Source: an uncultured Sphingomonadaceae bacterium
Lineage (GTDB): Bacteria; Pseudomonadota; Alphaproteobacteria; Sphingomonadales; Sphingomonadaceae
Assembly (NCBI GenBank): GCA_947493195.1
Contig: CANLQG010000001.1
Coordinates: forward strand, 558,001-622,000
Length of the DNA: 64,000 nt
Direction of reading: 5' to 3'
A program made the position numbers and the translations under genes. Shown here piece after piece: positions 27,724-37,693 of this stretch. A model generated the notes under the pieces. The model made no database searches. It saw nothing but the letters and a program-made list of their open reading frames with translations, and was not told the origin of the DNA. Numbering within the stretch: position 1 is the first letter of the stretch; each line of letters starts with the position of its first letter.

Positions 27724-28140
27724 ATGCGACAGGATCAGCACCGCTTCACCATCCACACGCAGGGCAAGGCGCTGCACGAGTTCACGCACGAAGTGGCGGA
27801 GTGGCTGGCGGGCACCGGTATCGATACCGGCCTGCTTACCCTCTTCTGCCGCCATACCTCCGCCAGCCTGCTGATCAACGAAAACGCCGCCAGCGCCGTC
27901 CAGCGCGACCTGCTTCGGTGGCTGGAAAGCGTTGCCCCCGAATACGGCCGCTACGAGCACGACAGCGAGGGGCCGGACGACATGCCCGCGCACATCCGCA
28001 CGATGCTGACGGGCGCCTCGCTCAGCGTGCCAGTGAGCGGCGGGCGGATGATGCTGGGGACATGGCAGGGCCTTTATCTTGCCGAACACCGCCGCGCCGC
28101 CCATGCGCGCGAAATCATTGCTCATATAATCGGAGAATAG
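27724..28140 (+). CDS. yjbQ: YjbQ family protein (UPF0047, thiamine-phosphate synthase-like)
   Basis: This protein of 138 residues is of the UPF0047/YjbQ family, whose members have weak thiamine-phosphate synthase activity; the physiological role is unsettled. The signature CRHTSASLLINEN near residue 41 is clear, and conserved His and Asp residues follow (YEHDSEGPDD, AEHRRA). The start lies 20 bases from the divergent alkB start. The transglutaminase gene follows 36 bases downstream. Confidence 0.9.
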   Translation: MRQDQHRFTIHTQGKALHEFTHEVAEWLAGTGIDTGLLTLFCRHTSASLLINENAASAVQRDLLRWLESVAPEYGRYEHDSEGPDDMPAHIRTMLTGASLSVPVSGGRMMLGTWQGLYLAEHRRAAHAREIIAHIIGE

Positions 28141-28176
28141 CGAAACCGGCGGCACTCCCGCGCGTTCGCACCTCAT

Positions 28177-28980
28177 ATGCCCATCGACATTTCCGCCAAG
28201 TTCGCGTTCCACCTGAACCAGCCCACCGACCTGCTGTTGCAGTTCGAGGCCGCTGTCATCCCCGAACAGAAGATCCTGTCTGCCGAAACGAAGCTGTCTC
28301 CCGCGATGCACACGGCCCGCGTGCCCGCGCAGGACAGCATCGGGGAAAGGATCTGGGTCAGGGCGGAAGGCGACTACAACGTCGAATACAATGCCCGGGT
28401 AGAGGTGAACCGCCTGGTGCCGGACCTTTCGAAGCTGCACACGATGGACCCGCACGACCTGCCGGGCGAGGCGGTCGAATACGTATTCGATTCGCGCTAT
28501 TGCCAGGCCGACCGTATGCACAGCTTCGTTATGGACCGGTTCGGCAAACTCGAAGGCGGAGAGAAAGTCCTCGCCATGGCAGACTGGATCGGTGAGAATT
28601 TCACTTACGAGGCAGGTGCATCGAACGCCACGACGACGGCGCTCGATACCTTCGTCGAACGGCGAGGTATCTGCCGCGACTATGCCCATGTGATGATCTG
28701 TTTTGCCCGCGCGGCCACAATCCCGGCACGTTATGTCAGCTGTTATGCGCCGGGCGTAAATCCGCCCGATTTCCATGCGGTTGCAGAGGTTTTCCTGAAC
28801 GACCCGACCACGCCGGGCGGCGGTGCCTGGTACATCGTCGATCCGACCGACATGGCCCGGGCCGACCAGACGGCCAAGATCGGCATCGGACGAGACGCGG
28901 CGGACGTTTCATTCCTGACTACTTTCGGTTTGTCCGACTTCAGGAATTCTGAGGTGACAGTGAGCGAGAGCGACGGCTAG
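28177..28980 (+). CDS. Transglutaminase-like cysteine protease family protein
   Basis: This protein has 267 residues. The C-terminal half is a transglutaminase-like domain with all three catalytic residues visible: Cys in RRGICRDYAHVMICF near 166, His in PDFHAVAEVF near 199 and Asp in WYIVDPTDM near 225. The N-terminal half is a beta-rich domain common in this bacterial subgroup. There is no signal peptide, so it is probably cytoplasmic. Bacterial relatives act mostly as peptidases. It lies just upstream of the zwf promoter region. Confidence 0.9.
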   Translation: MPIDISAKFAFHLNQPTDLLLQFEAAVIPEQKILSAETKLSPAMHTARVPAQDSIGERIWVRAEGDYNVEYNARVEVNRLVPDLSKLHTMDPHDLPGEAVEYVFDSRYCQADRMHSFVMDRFGKLEGGEKVLAMADWIGENFTYEAGASNATTTALDTFVERRGICRDYAHVMICFARAATIPARYVSCYAPGVNPPDFHAVAEVFLNDPTTPGGGAWYIVDPTDMARADQTAKIGIGRDAADVSFLTTFGLSDFRNSEVTVSESDG

Positions 28981-28987
28981 GCTATTC

Positions 28988-29003
28988 TTGTTAACGTTCA
29001 CAA
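28988..29003. promoter_or_regulatory. LacI-family operator upstream of the Entner-Doudoroff operon
   Basis: TTGTTAACGTTCACAA is a near-palindrome with the central CG and flanking TG/CA of LacI-family sites. Bases 28989-29002 fit the consensus TGWNANCGNTNWCA at every fixed position. It lies about 140 bases before zwf in the only sizeable gap upstream of the operon. A sugar-responsive LacI regulator is the likely binder. None is encoded in the window. Confidence 0.65.
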
Positions 29004-29117
29004 CCCGCGCTATTGCGGCGGTTGTGCAAAATTATCGGCGATAGTCGCAAGATCGGCGCTGGGGCGGGATCGAACAGGGATAACGGTGTTGCGCTGCAAC
29101 ATGGGGAAGGGATAGGA

Positions 29118-29159
29118 ATGCATCACACGAACTCACTGCTATGCGGGGACCGGAATTGA
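29118..29159 (+). CDS. Possible 13-codon leader peptide overlapping zwf start
   Basis: An ATG with a purine-rich site (GGGAAGGGATAGGA) just upstream opens a 13-codon frame, [13 protein letters not shown]. It ends in a TGA that overlaps a TTG in the zwf frame (TTGA at 29156-29159). This ribosome site is much better than anything before the zwf ATG at 29141. Translational coupling from the leader into a TTG-initiated zwf is therefore possible. The peptide itself has no recognised homologue. Confidence 0.35.
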   Translation: MHHTNSLLCGDRN

Positions 29160-30578
29160 TCCGAAAGGCAAAAACGCTGATCCTGTTCGGCGCCACGGGA
29201 GACTTGTCGCGCCGCATGTTGCTGCCTTCGCTCTGCGCCCTCGATGCCGATGACCTGCTGCCGCCCGACCTGGAAATCATCGGTACCGCGCGATCCGAAC
29301 TGAGCGACGGCGAGTTCCGCGATTTCGCGCGTGAGGCGATCGAGAAGTTCCTGCCCGAAGACCGTGTCGGCGGCATGGCCGAGTTCCTGAACCGCCTGCG
29401 CTACACCCAGCTGGATGTCACCACCCCCGAAGGCTACGCCGAACTGGCGGAGAAGGTGGGTGACGACCGCGAGATCGCCATCTTCCTGTCGACCGCGCCC
29501 AGCCTGTTCAAGCCCACGATCGAGGGGCTCGCCTCGCACGGACTGGCCGATGCCAATTCCCGCATTTGCCTGGAAAAGCCGCTCGGTACGGACCTCGAGA
29601 GCAGCTGCGCCATCAACGATGCCGTCGCGGCGGCTTATTCCGAAGAGCGGATTTTCCGCATCGACCATTATCTTGGCAAGGAAACGGTGCAGAACCTGAT
29701 CGCGCTGCGCTTTGCCAATATTCTGTTCGAGCCGCTGTGGAACGCCCAGCATATCGACCATGTGCAGATCACCGTGGGAGAGACCGTGGGGCTGGAAAGC
29801 CGGGTGGACTTTTACGACGGCGCAGGCGCGCTGCGCGACATGGTGCAGAACCACATGCTACAGCTGCTCGCCCTCGTCGCGATGGAACCGCCCAGCAGCT
29901 TCGATGCAGGGGCAGTGCGCGATGAAAAGGTGAAAGTGCTGCGCGCGCTGCGCAAGCTGAAGAGCGACGAAAGCGTGACCGGCCAGTATCGCGGCGGCGC
30001 CTCGAACGGGGAGATCGTGCCCGGCTACGACGAGGAACTAGGCAAGGAAAGCGACACCGAAACCTTCGTGGCGCTGAAGGCCCATATCGACAACTGGCGC
30101 TGGCAGGGCGTGCCCTTCTACCTGCGCACCGGCAAGCGGCTGCCCGAACGGGTGACCGAGATCATCGTCAATTTCCGCTGCGTGCCGCACTCGATCTTCC
30201 CCGATGCGCGGCTGAAGCCGAACAGGCTGGTGATCGGCATCCAGCCGGAGGAAAACATCACCCTCTCGCTGATGGCCAAGGTGCCCGGTATCGAGCACGA
30301 GGGGATGACCCTGCGCGAAGTGCCGCTGGACATCCGCATGCCCGACGCCTTTACCGGCAAGCACAAGCGCATCGCCTACGAACGCCTGCTGCTCGACCTT
30401 ATCAACGGCGACCAGACATTGTTCGTGCGCCGCGACGAGGTGGAAGCGCAGTGGAAGTGGATCGACGCGATCCGCGCAGGCTGGGAAGCCGAGGGCAAGA
30501 CGCCCAAGACCTATAACGCCGGAAGCTGGGGCCCCAGCGCTGCCATCGCCCTGGCCGAACGCGACGGAGTAAGCTGGC

Positions 30579-30586
<8 letters not shown>
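29141..30586 (+). CDS. zwf: Glucose-6-phosphate 1-dehydrogenase
   Basis: This enzyme of 481 residues oxidises glucose 6-phosphate to 6-phosphogluconolactone, the entry to the Entner-Doudoroff and pentose phosphate routes. The NADP-binding [11 protein letters not shown] is near residue 16 and the substrate signature RIDHYLGKE near 174. The ATG at 29141 lacks a good ribosome site. A TTG at 29156, coupled to the leader frame, would drop five residues and still keep the Rossmann strand. The stop overlaps edd by 8 bases. It is the first gene of zwf-edd-glk-eda plus a PEP-carboxylase-like gene. Confidence 0.97.
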
Positions 30587-32393
<1,807 letters not shown>

Positions 32394-32429
32394 GAGCGGC
32401 CATGTGCGCAAGGTGGAGGGGATAAGACA

Positions 32430-33404
32430 ATGGAACTCGTAACCGTGGATATCGGCGGTACGCACGCCCGCTTTGCCATTGCAACGCGGGCTGCCGACGG
32501 CACCCTGACGATGGACGAGCCGATCACGCTGCACACCGAAGACCATGCCAGCTTCCAGACCGCGTGGGAGGACTACCGCGCGCAAAAAGGCGGCACCCTT
32601 CCCGATGCGGTGGCCATGGCCATTGCCGGGCCCGTTGGCGGCGATGTGATCCGCTTTACCAACAACCCGTGGATCATCAGGCCCGCGCTGGTGGAATCGA
32701 AACTCGGCGTATCGCGGTACACCATCGTCAACGATTTCGAGGCGGTCGCCCATGCCGTGGCCCGCGCGGGTGAAGACGAATTGCTCCACCTGACCGGTCC
32801 GGATGGGCCGCTGAAGCCCACCGGGCGGCTGTCCGTGCTGGGGCCGGGTACCGGACTTGGCGTCGCGCATCTCTACCGCGAGGCCGACGGTAGCTACCGC
32901 GTATCGGCGACCGAGGGCGGCCATATCGATTTCGCTCCGCTCGACCCCATCGAGGACGCGATCCTCGCCCGGCTGCGCAAGCGGCACAACCGCGTGTCCG
33001 CAGAGCGCGTGGTATCGGGCCCTGCCATCGTGGACATCTACGCCACCCTCGCCGCGCTGGAAGGTCGCGCGGTGGTGGAACAGGACGACATCGCGATCTG
33101 GAAGGCCGGAATGGACGGCTCCGACAGCCTTGCCGCTGCCGCCATAGACCGGTTCTGCCTCTCGCTGGGCGCGGTCGCCGGCGACATCGCGCTGGCACAA
33201 GGCGGTTTCTCCGGCGTCGTGATTGCCGGCGGCCTTGGCTATCGCCTGCGCGACCACCTGCCCAACTCCGGCTTCGCGGAACGCTTCCGCGCCAAGGGCC
33301 GTTTCGAAAACCTGATGGCGGGCATCCCCGTCAAGCTGATCACCCATCCCCAGCCCGGCCTGTTCGGCGCGGCTGCTGCATTCCTACAAACCCACGGAGA
33401 CTGA
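32430..33404 (+). CDS. glk: Glucokinase
   Basis: This ROK-unrelated, E. coli-type glucokinase has 324 residues and phosphorylates free glucose with ATP. The phosphate-binding DIGGTHARFAIAT is at residues 6-18 and GPGTGLGVAHLYR near 137. A conserved TEGGHIDFAP near 154 contributes glucose contacts. It sits inside the Entner-Doudoroff operon, 36 bases after edd. This points to import of free glucose rather than PTS uptake. Confidence 0.96.
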   Translation: MELVTVDIGGTHARFAIATRAADGTLTMDEPITLHTEDHASFQTAWEDYRAQKGGTLPDAVAMAIAGPVGGDVIRFTNNPWIIRPALVESKLGVSRYTIVNDFEAVAHAVARAGEDELLHLTGPDGPLKPTGRLSVLGPGTGLGVAHLYREADGSYRVSATEGGHIDFAPLDPIEDAILARLRKRHNRVSAERVVSGPAIVDIYATLAALEGRAVVEQDDIAIWKAGMDGSDSLAAAAIDRFCLSLGAVAGDIALAQGGFSGVVIAGGLGYRLRDHLPNSGFAERFRAKGRFENLMAGIPVKLITHPQPGLFGAAAAFLQTHGD

Positions 33405-33410
33405 CTACCC

Positions 33411-34031
33411 ATGAGCGCACCCGACAATATCGAGGAAATCATGCTCACGGCACCGGTCATTCCGGTGCTGGTGGTGGATGATCCCGCCGAGGCCCGCCCG
33501 ATGGCAGAGGCGCTGGTGGCAGGGGGCCTCAGGGTCCTCGAAGTGACCTTGCGCACCGATGCCGCGATCGAGGTGATCAAGCGCATGAACCTGGTGCCCG
33601 GCGCCATTGTCGGAGCTGGTACGGTCACGAACCAGAAAGACCTGGACGCGGCCCTTTCCGCCGGGGCGGAATTCATCGTCTCTCCCGGTTTGACGGAGCC
33701 GCTGGGCCGTGCCGCTATCAAGAGCCGCGTGCCTTTCCTGCCCGGCATCGCCACTGCTGGTGAGCTGATGGCGGGCCTCGACATGGGTCTCAGGCATTTC
33801 AAGTTCTTTCCGGCCATGGCCAACGGCGGCATTCCGGCGCTCAAAGCGCTGATTGCGCCGTTCGGGCAGTGCAAGTTCTGCCCCACCGGTGGCATCACGC
33901 CCGAAACCGCGCCCGACTGGCTGGCTCTCGACAACGTGCTGTGCGTTGGCGGCAGCTGGGTCGCACCCAAGGGAGCTTCGCGCGAGGAAATCCGCAAGCT
34001 TGCAGAAGATGCCGCGGAGATGGGCCAATGA
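33411..34031 (+). CDS. eda: KDPG aldolase (2-dehydro-3-deoxy-phosphogluconate aldolase)
   Basis: This class I aldolase of 206 residues cleaves KDPG to pyruvate and glyceraldehyde 3-phosphate. The Schiff-base Lys is in RHFKFFPAMANGG near residue 131. VTLRTDAAIEVIK near 45 carries the phosphate-side and catalytic Glu region, and GAGTVTN follows. Its stop overlaps the ATG of the next gene (ATGA), so the PEP-carboxylase-like protein is translationally coupled to it. Confidence 0.96.
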   Translation: MSAPDNIEEIMLTAPVIPVLVVDDPAEARPMAEALVAGGLRVLEVTLRTDAAIEVIKRMNLVPGAIVGAGTVTNQKDLDAALSAGAEFIVSPGLTEPLGRAAIKSRVPFLPGIATAGELMAGLDMGLRHFKFFPAMANGGIPALKALIAPFGQCKFCPTGGITPETAPDWLALDNVLCVGGSWVAPKGASREEIRKLAEDAAEMGQ

Positions 34032-36802
34032 GCGGCGTCGAAGACCTCACCCGGCGCCTGCAGGACCTGCACCAGCGCACCGTCGAAACGCCGCAGTTCA
34101 ACCCGGTTTTCCAGCTGGCGCACGAGCTTTCGCGCAAGCTGGAAGCGGGCGAGATGTCGCTCGACGATTTCGAGGCGCTGATCGCCGAGCTGGAAGTCGC
34201 TTCGCTGGAAGAACGGGCGGACCGGCTGGAATGCATGGTCGCCCCCATCGGTGCCGATGCCAACCGGTCCGAACTGGCAGGGACGCTGGAACGCAGCGAC
34301 TTCGCCACTTTCCGCGAGCAATGGGAACGCCCCCAGCTGCACGCCGTATTCACTGCCCACCCCACCTTCCTGCTGACGCCGCAGCAGTCCGAAGCGGTCG
34401 CCTCCGCCGCCAGCAAGGGCACGGCCATTACCGCCGATTGCGTGGGCGGCGAACGCCCGCAGGTTACCCTGCCCTACGAACACGAACGCGCGATGCGCGC
34501 CATCGCCCACGCACAGGATGCGCGTGACGCCATTGTCTCGCAGCTCCTCGCCCACGCGCAGGAACAGTGGCCGGACGAGTGGCACGCGCTTTCCCCCCTG
34601 CCCTTCCGCTTCGCCACCTGGGTCGGCTACGACATGGACGGGCGGACGGACATCACCTGGTCCAATTCCATCGGCTTTCGCCTGTCCGAGAAGGCGGAGC
34701 GCCTGGCGCGCTATGTCGCCTCGCTCGAAGCCATCGACGCGGATCACGCGCTGCTCTCCGAACTTCGCCCCGCCGCGGACTACGCTGCCGAACGCGCCAA
34801 GGATTTCACCGCCGACCTGTCCAATCCCGCTGCGCTTTCCGTCGCCGCCAATCGCCTTACCGCCAGCGACCCGCGCAAGCTGCTGAGCCTGTCGCGCTAT
34901 ATCGATGCGCTGGAGGAAGAGGCGAAAGCCACCGATGATGGCAAGCGTGCCGTTGCGCTGAAGACCCTGGGGGCCGCTATGCGCGCCGACGGGCTGGGCA
35001 TGGGCTGGATCCACTTCCGCGTGAACGCCAAGCAGTTGCACAACGCCATCCGCCGCCGGATCGACCCCGATGGCAATCTCGACCTCGCAAGCAAGGGGGC
35101 AGTGGTCCACCTCAACCGCGCGATCGAGAAGATCCAGCCGCGCCGCAGCAACTTCGGCGCGCTTGCGATAGAGGCAAGCACAGCCATTCGCCAGTTCCTG
35201 GCTATGGCGCAGATTCTTGAACACATCGACGCAGACGCGCCGATCCGCATGCTGATCGCAGAATGCGAAGAGCCGGCAACGGTTCTGGCCGCGCTCTATT
35301 TCGCGAAGTTGTTCGGTATCGAGGACAAGGTCGACGTCTCGCCGCTGTTCGAGACCGAGAGCGCGCTGGAACACGGGGGCCGGTTGCTGGACGAACTGCT
35401 GGCAGAACCGATTTACCAGGATTACGCGAAGAAACGTGGCCGCGTGGCGATCCAGACGGGCTTCTCCGACGCGGGCCGGTTCGTGGGCCAGATCCCTGCC
35501 AGCCTTGCGATTGAGCGCCTGCAGGGGCGGCTGGCCGATGCCATCCATGCGAACGGACTTACCGACGTCGCCGCGCTGATCTTCAACACCCACGGCGAGA
35601 GCATGGGTCGCGGCGCGCACCCCACCAAGATGGCGGACCGGATGGAATGGGCGCTTTCGCCATGGGCACGGCGCCGCTTTGCCCGCGCCGGTATCCTCCT
35701 GGAGCCGGAGGTCAGCTTCCAGGGCGGCGATGGCTACCTGTGGTTTTCCACCCCGGAACTCGCCCGCTCCATCCTGACGCGCATCGCCGTGCTACGGCCC
35801 GCTCAGACCGACGTTGATGTGCCTAAGGACGTGTTCTACCAGCGCACCGACCTCTCGCTCGACTTCTACCGCGCGGTTAAGGAACACCAGCGCGACCACC
35901 TGGAAAGCCGCACCTACAGCCGCGCGATTACGGCTTTTGGCCTGGGGCTGCTCAACTCCACCGGCAGCCGTGTCTCGCGCCGCCAGAGCGACCTCTCAGC
36001 CGACCGCGAGATGTCCCTGCGGCAAATCCGCGCCATTCCGCACAATGCCATCCTGCAACAGCTGGGCTATCCGGTGAACGTGATCGCCGGTATCGGCGAG
36101 GCGGCGGAAGGCAATTACGAGGAAATCGGCGCCTTGCTGGCGGAAAGCCCGCGCGGGCGCGAGCTCGTGCGCCTGGTGCGCGCGGCCAATGCACTCGCCA
36201 GCGTGAAGACCGTTGCCGCGCACGGCGAACTGTTCAATTCCGCCTACTGGGCAAGCCGTCCCTATCGCGGCACGGAGGGGCACCTCACCGCCGCCTGCGA
36301 GGCCCTGAGTGAGTACCTGGTGAAGGACGACCGCGTCGGCGTGTTCCGCCGCCTCGCCAGTCGCCTGCGGGTGGATGCGATGAAGCTGCACCGCTTGCTC
36401 GACCATATTCCGGACGAGGCACCGACCGAAAACCGCGAAGACAAGCGTCGCATGATCGGCGTGCTCCAGTCGCTGCGCCTGGCACTTCTGCAAGCGATGT
36501 TCATCCGCGCTGTCAGCGTGCCGGTATTCAGCCGCGCCAACGACGTCTCCCGCGATGATGTGCTGGAAATGGTCTTCACCTTGCGCGTGGACGATGCGCT
36601 GGCGCAGCTGCGGCGGGCCTACCCCACGCATTTCCCGCGCATCGACCGCTTCGATCTGACGGAGCCGACCGACTGGCCCGATGGCAGCGACGAGGGTTAC
36701 GAGGCGATCCACCGCGACTTCATCGACCCGATCGAGCGCGCGCATAACCTCAGCCTGCGCATCACCACAGCTATCGCCAATGTCTTCGGGGCGCATGGTT
36801 GA
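34028..36802 (+). CDS. Phosphoenolpyruvate carboxylase-like protein with altered catalytic motifs
   Basis: This protein has 924 residues, a full PEP carboxylase length, with family order preserved. The canonical motifs are changed. TAHPTE reads TAHPTF near 110. GGDRDGNP reads GYDMDGRTD near 200. The YSDSAKD loop reads GFSDAGRF near 477. HGRGGSxGRGG reads HGESMGRGAHP near 520. QGExxRxKY reads QGGDGYLWF near 563. The PEP-binding His is kept, but residues at the positions of E. coli Lys546 and Arg581 are not. The start ATG overlaps the eda stop. It may be a divergent sphingomonad PEP carboxylase or a repurposed enzyme. The coupling to eda suggests pyruvate/PEP metabolism. Confidence 0.8.
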   Translation: MSGVEDLTRRLQDLHQRTVETPQFNPVFQLAHELSRKLEAGEMSLDDFEALIAELEVASLEERADRLECMVAPIGADANRSELAGTLERSDFATFREQWERPQLHAVFTAHPTFLLTPQQSEAVASAASKGTAITADCVGGERPQVTLPYEHERAMRAIAHAQDARDAIVSQLLAHAQEQWPDEWHALSPLPFRFATWVGYDMDGRTDITWSNSIGFRLSEKAERLARYVASLEAIDADHALLSELRPAADYAAERAKDFTADLSNPAALSVAANRLTASDPRKLLSLSRYIDALEEEAKATDDGKRAVALKTLGAAMRADGLGMGWIHFRVNAKQLHNAIRRRIDPDGNLDLASKGAVVHLNRAIEKIQPRRSNFGALAIEASTAIRQFLAMAQILEHIDADAPIRMLIAECEEPATVLAALYFAKLFGIEDKVDVSPLFETESALEHGGRLLDELLAEPIYQDYAKKRGRVAIQTGFSDAGRFVGQIPASLAIERLQGRLADAIHANGLTDVAALIFNTHGESMGRGAHPTKMADRMEWALSPWARRRFARAGILLEPEVSFQGGDGYLWFSTPELARSILTRIAVLRPAQTDVDVPKDVFYQRTDLSLDFYRAVKEHQRDHLESRTYSRAITAFGLGLLNSTGSRVSRRQSDLSADREMSLRQIRAIPHNAILQQLGYPVNVIAGIGEAAEGNYEEIGALLAESPRGRELVRLVRAANALASVKTVAAHGELFNSAYWASRPYRGTEGHLTAACEALSEYLVKDDRVGVFRRLASRLRVDAMKLHRLLDHIPDEAPTENREDKRRMIGVLQSLRLALLQAMFIRAVSVPVFSRANDVSRDDVLEMVFTLRVDDALAQLRRAYPTHFPRIDRFDLTEPTDWPDGSDEGYEAIHRDFIDPIERAHNLSLRITTAIANVFGAHG

Positions 36803-36895
36803 GCGCGGCTAAACCGCCCGCTGGCAGCGTTCCAATCAGGGACGGAAGGTGCGTCCGACTGGATTTTGCGCGCGAACCGGCGCAGGATGCCGCAC

Positions 36896-37564
36896 ATGAG
36901 CACGAGCTTCAAATGGATCGGCGCACTGGCGCTGGCTGTTGCCGCGATGATCGGCGGGGCCATGCTGTTCACCCACGGCAGTGATGCGCAGGAAAGCGAT
37001 ATCGTTGCCGATGGCGCTGCTGCTGTCGATCAGGCGATAGACTTCGTTGCCAGCGAAGTTGTGCAGGATACCCCGGCCTACGATCCGGACGATCCCTTCG
37101 TCATCAAGCGCGTCCTGCCCATCGAAGGGCCGATCAAGTATGGCGAGTGGCACTGGGACGACGAGGGCGTGCCCGATGGTCCGCTGGTCATGACGGTGGA
37201 CCTGCAGGCGCGTGTCATCAGCGTCTTTCAGGGCGGCTACGAAATCGGCGCGGCCGCGGCGTTGCTGGGCACGCCGGAGCACCCTACGCCCACGGGCACC
37301 TTCCCGATCCTGACCAAGGAGCGCCACAATGTTTCAGAAAAGTACGGCAACGCGCCCATGCCCTGGACCCTGCGCCTGACGTGGGACGGGGTGGCGGTGC
37401 ATGGCGGCTCCACCGTAGAAGTCGGCTATGCCAGCCACGGCTGCATCGGCGTGCCGGACGAATTCGCGTCGCGCCTGTTCGACATCGCCAAGGTGGGCGA
37501 CGTGGTGATCATCACCGATGGCGTGATGACGGGTGTTGGCGGGAGCCTCTCGACCGAGGGCTGA
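36896..37564 (+). CDS. L,D-transpeptidase (YkuD domain)
   Basis: This protein of 222 residues has an N-terminal membrane anchor or signal segment (about residues 7-24). The YkuD catalytic domain ends in HGGSTVEVGYASHGCIGVP near 165-184. The nucleophile Cys and general-base His are present; the usual SHGCVRL is SHGCIGV here. Such enzymes make 3-3 peptidoglycan crosslinks or attach proteins to peptidoglycan in the periplasm. The ATG at 36896 is chosen for an AGGA site 8 bases upstream. The gene converges with tilS across a repeat. Confidence 0.9.
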   Translation: MSTSFKWIGALALAVAAMIGGAMLFTHGSDAQESDIVADGAAAVDQAIDFVASEVVQDTPAYDPDDPFVIKRVLPIEGPIKYGEWHWDDEGVPDGPLVMTVDLQARVISVFQGGYEIGAAAALLGTPEHPTPTGTFPILTKERHNVSEKYGNAPMPWTLRLTWDGVAVHGGSTVEVGYASHGCIGVPDEFASRLFDIAKVGDVVIITDGVMTGVGGSLSTEG

Positions 37565-37592
37565 AGACCAGCAGGGCAGGTTTTCCCATTTT

Positions 37593-37681
37593 CGCTCGTC
37601 CTGAGCCTGTCGAAGGACTGCTTTGTTCTTCACACCGGGATCTTCAAAAAGGGCAACCCTTCGACAAGCTCAGGGTGAGCG
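37593..37681. repeat. Inverted-repeat (BIME-like) element between convergent genes
   Basis: The arms 37593-37616 and 37658-37681 pair at 21 of 24 positions. Their shared unit is CTTCGACAAGCTCAGG, which is a familiar dispersed intergenic repeat of sphingomonads and other alphaproteobacteria (recalled, not searched). The 41-base spacer is unremarkable. The element lies between the L,D-transpeptidase and tilS stops and probably protects or ends both transcripts. Confidence 0.8.
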
Positions 37682-37693
37682 GCTTTTTGGGGA

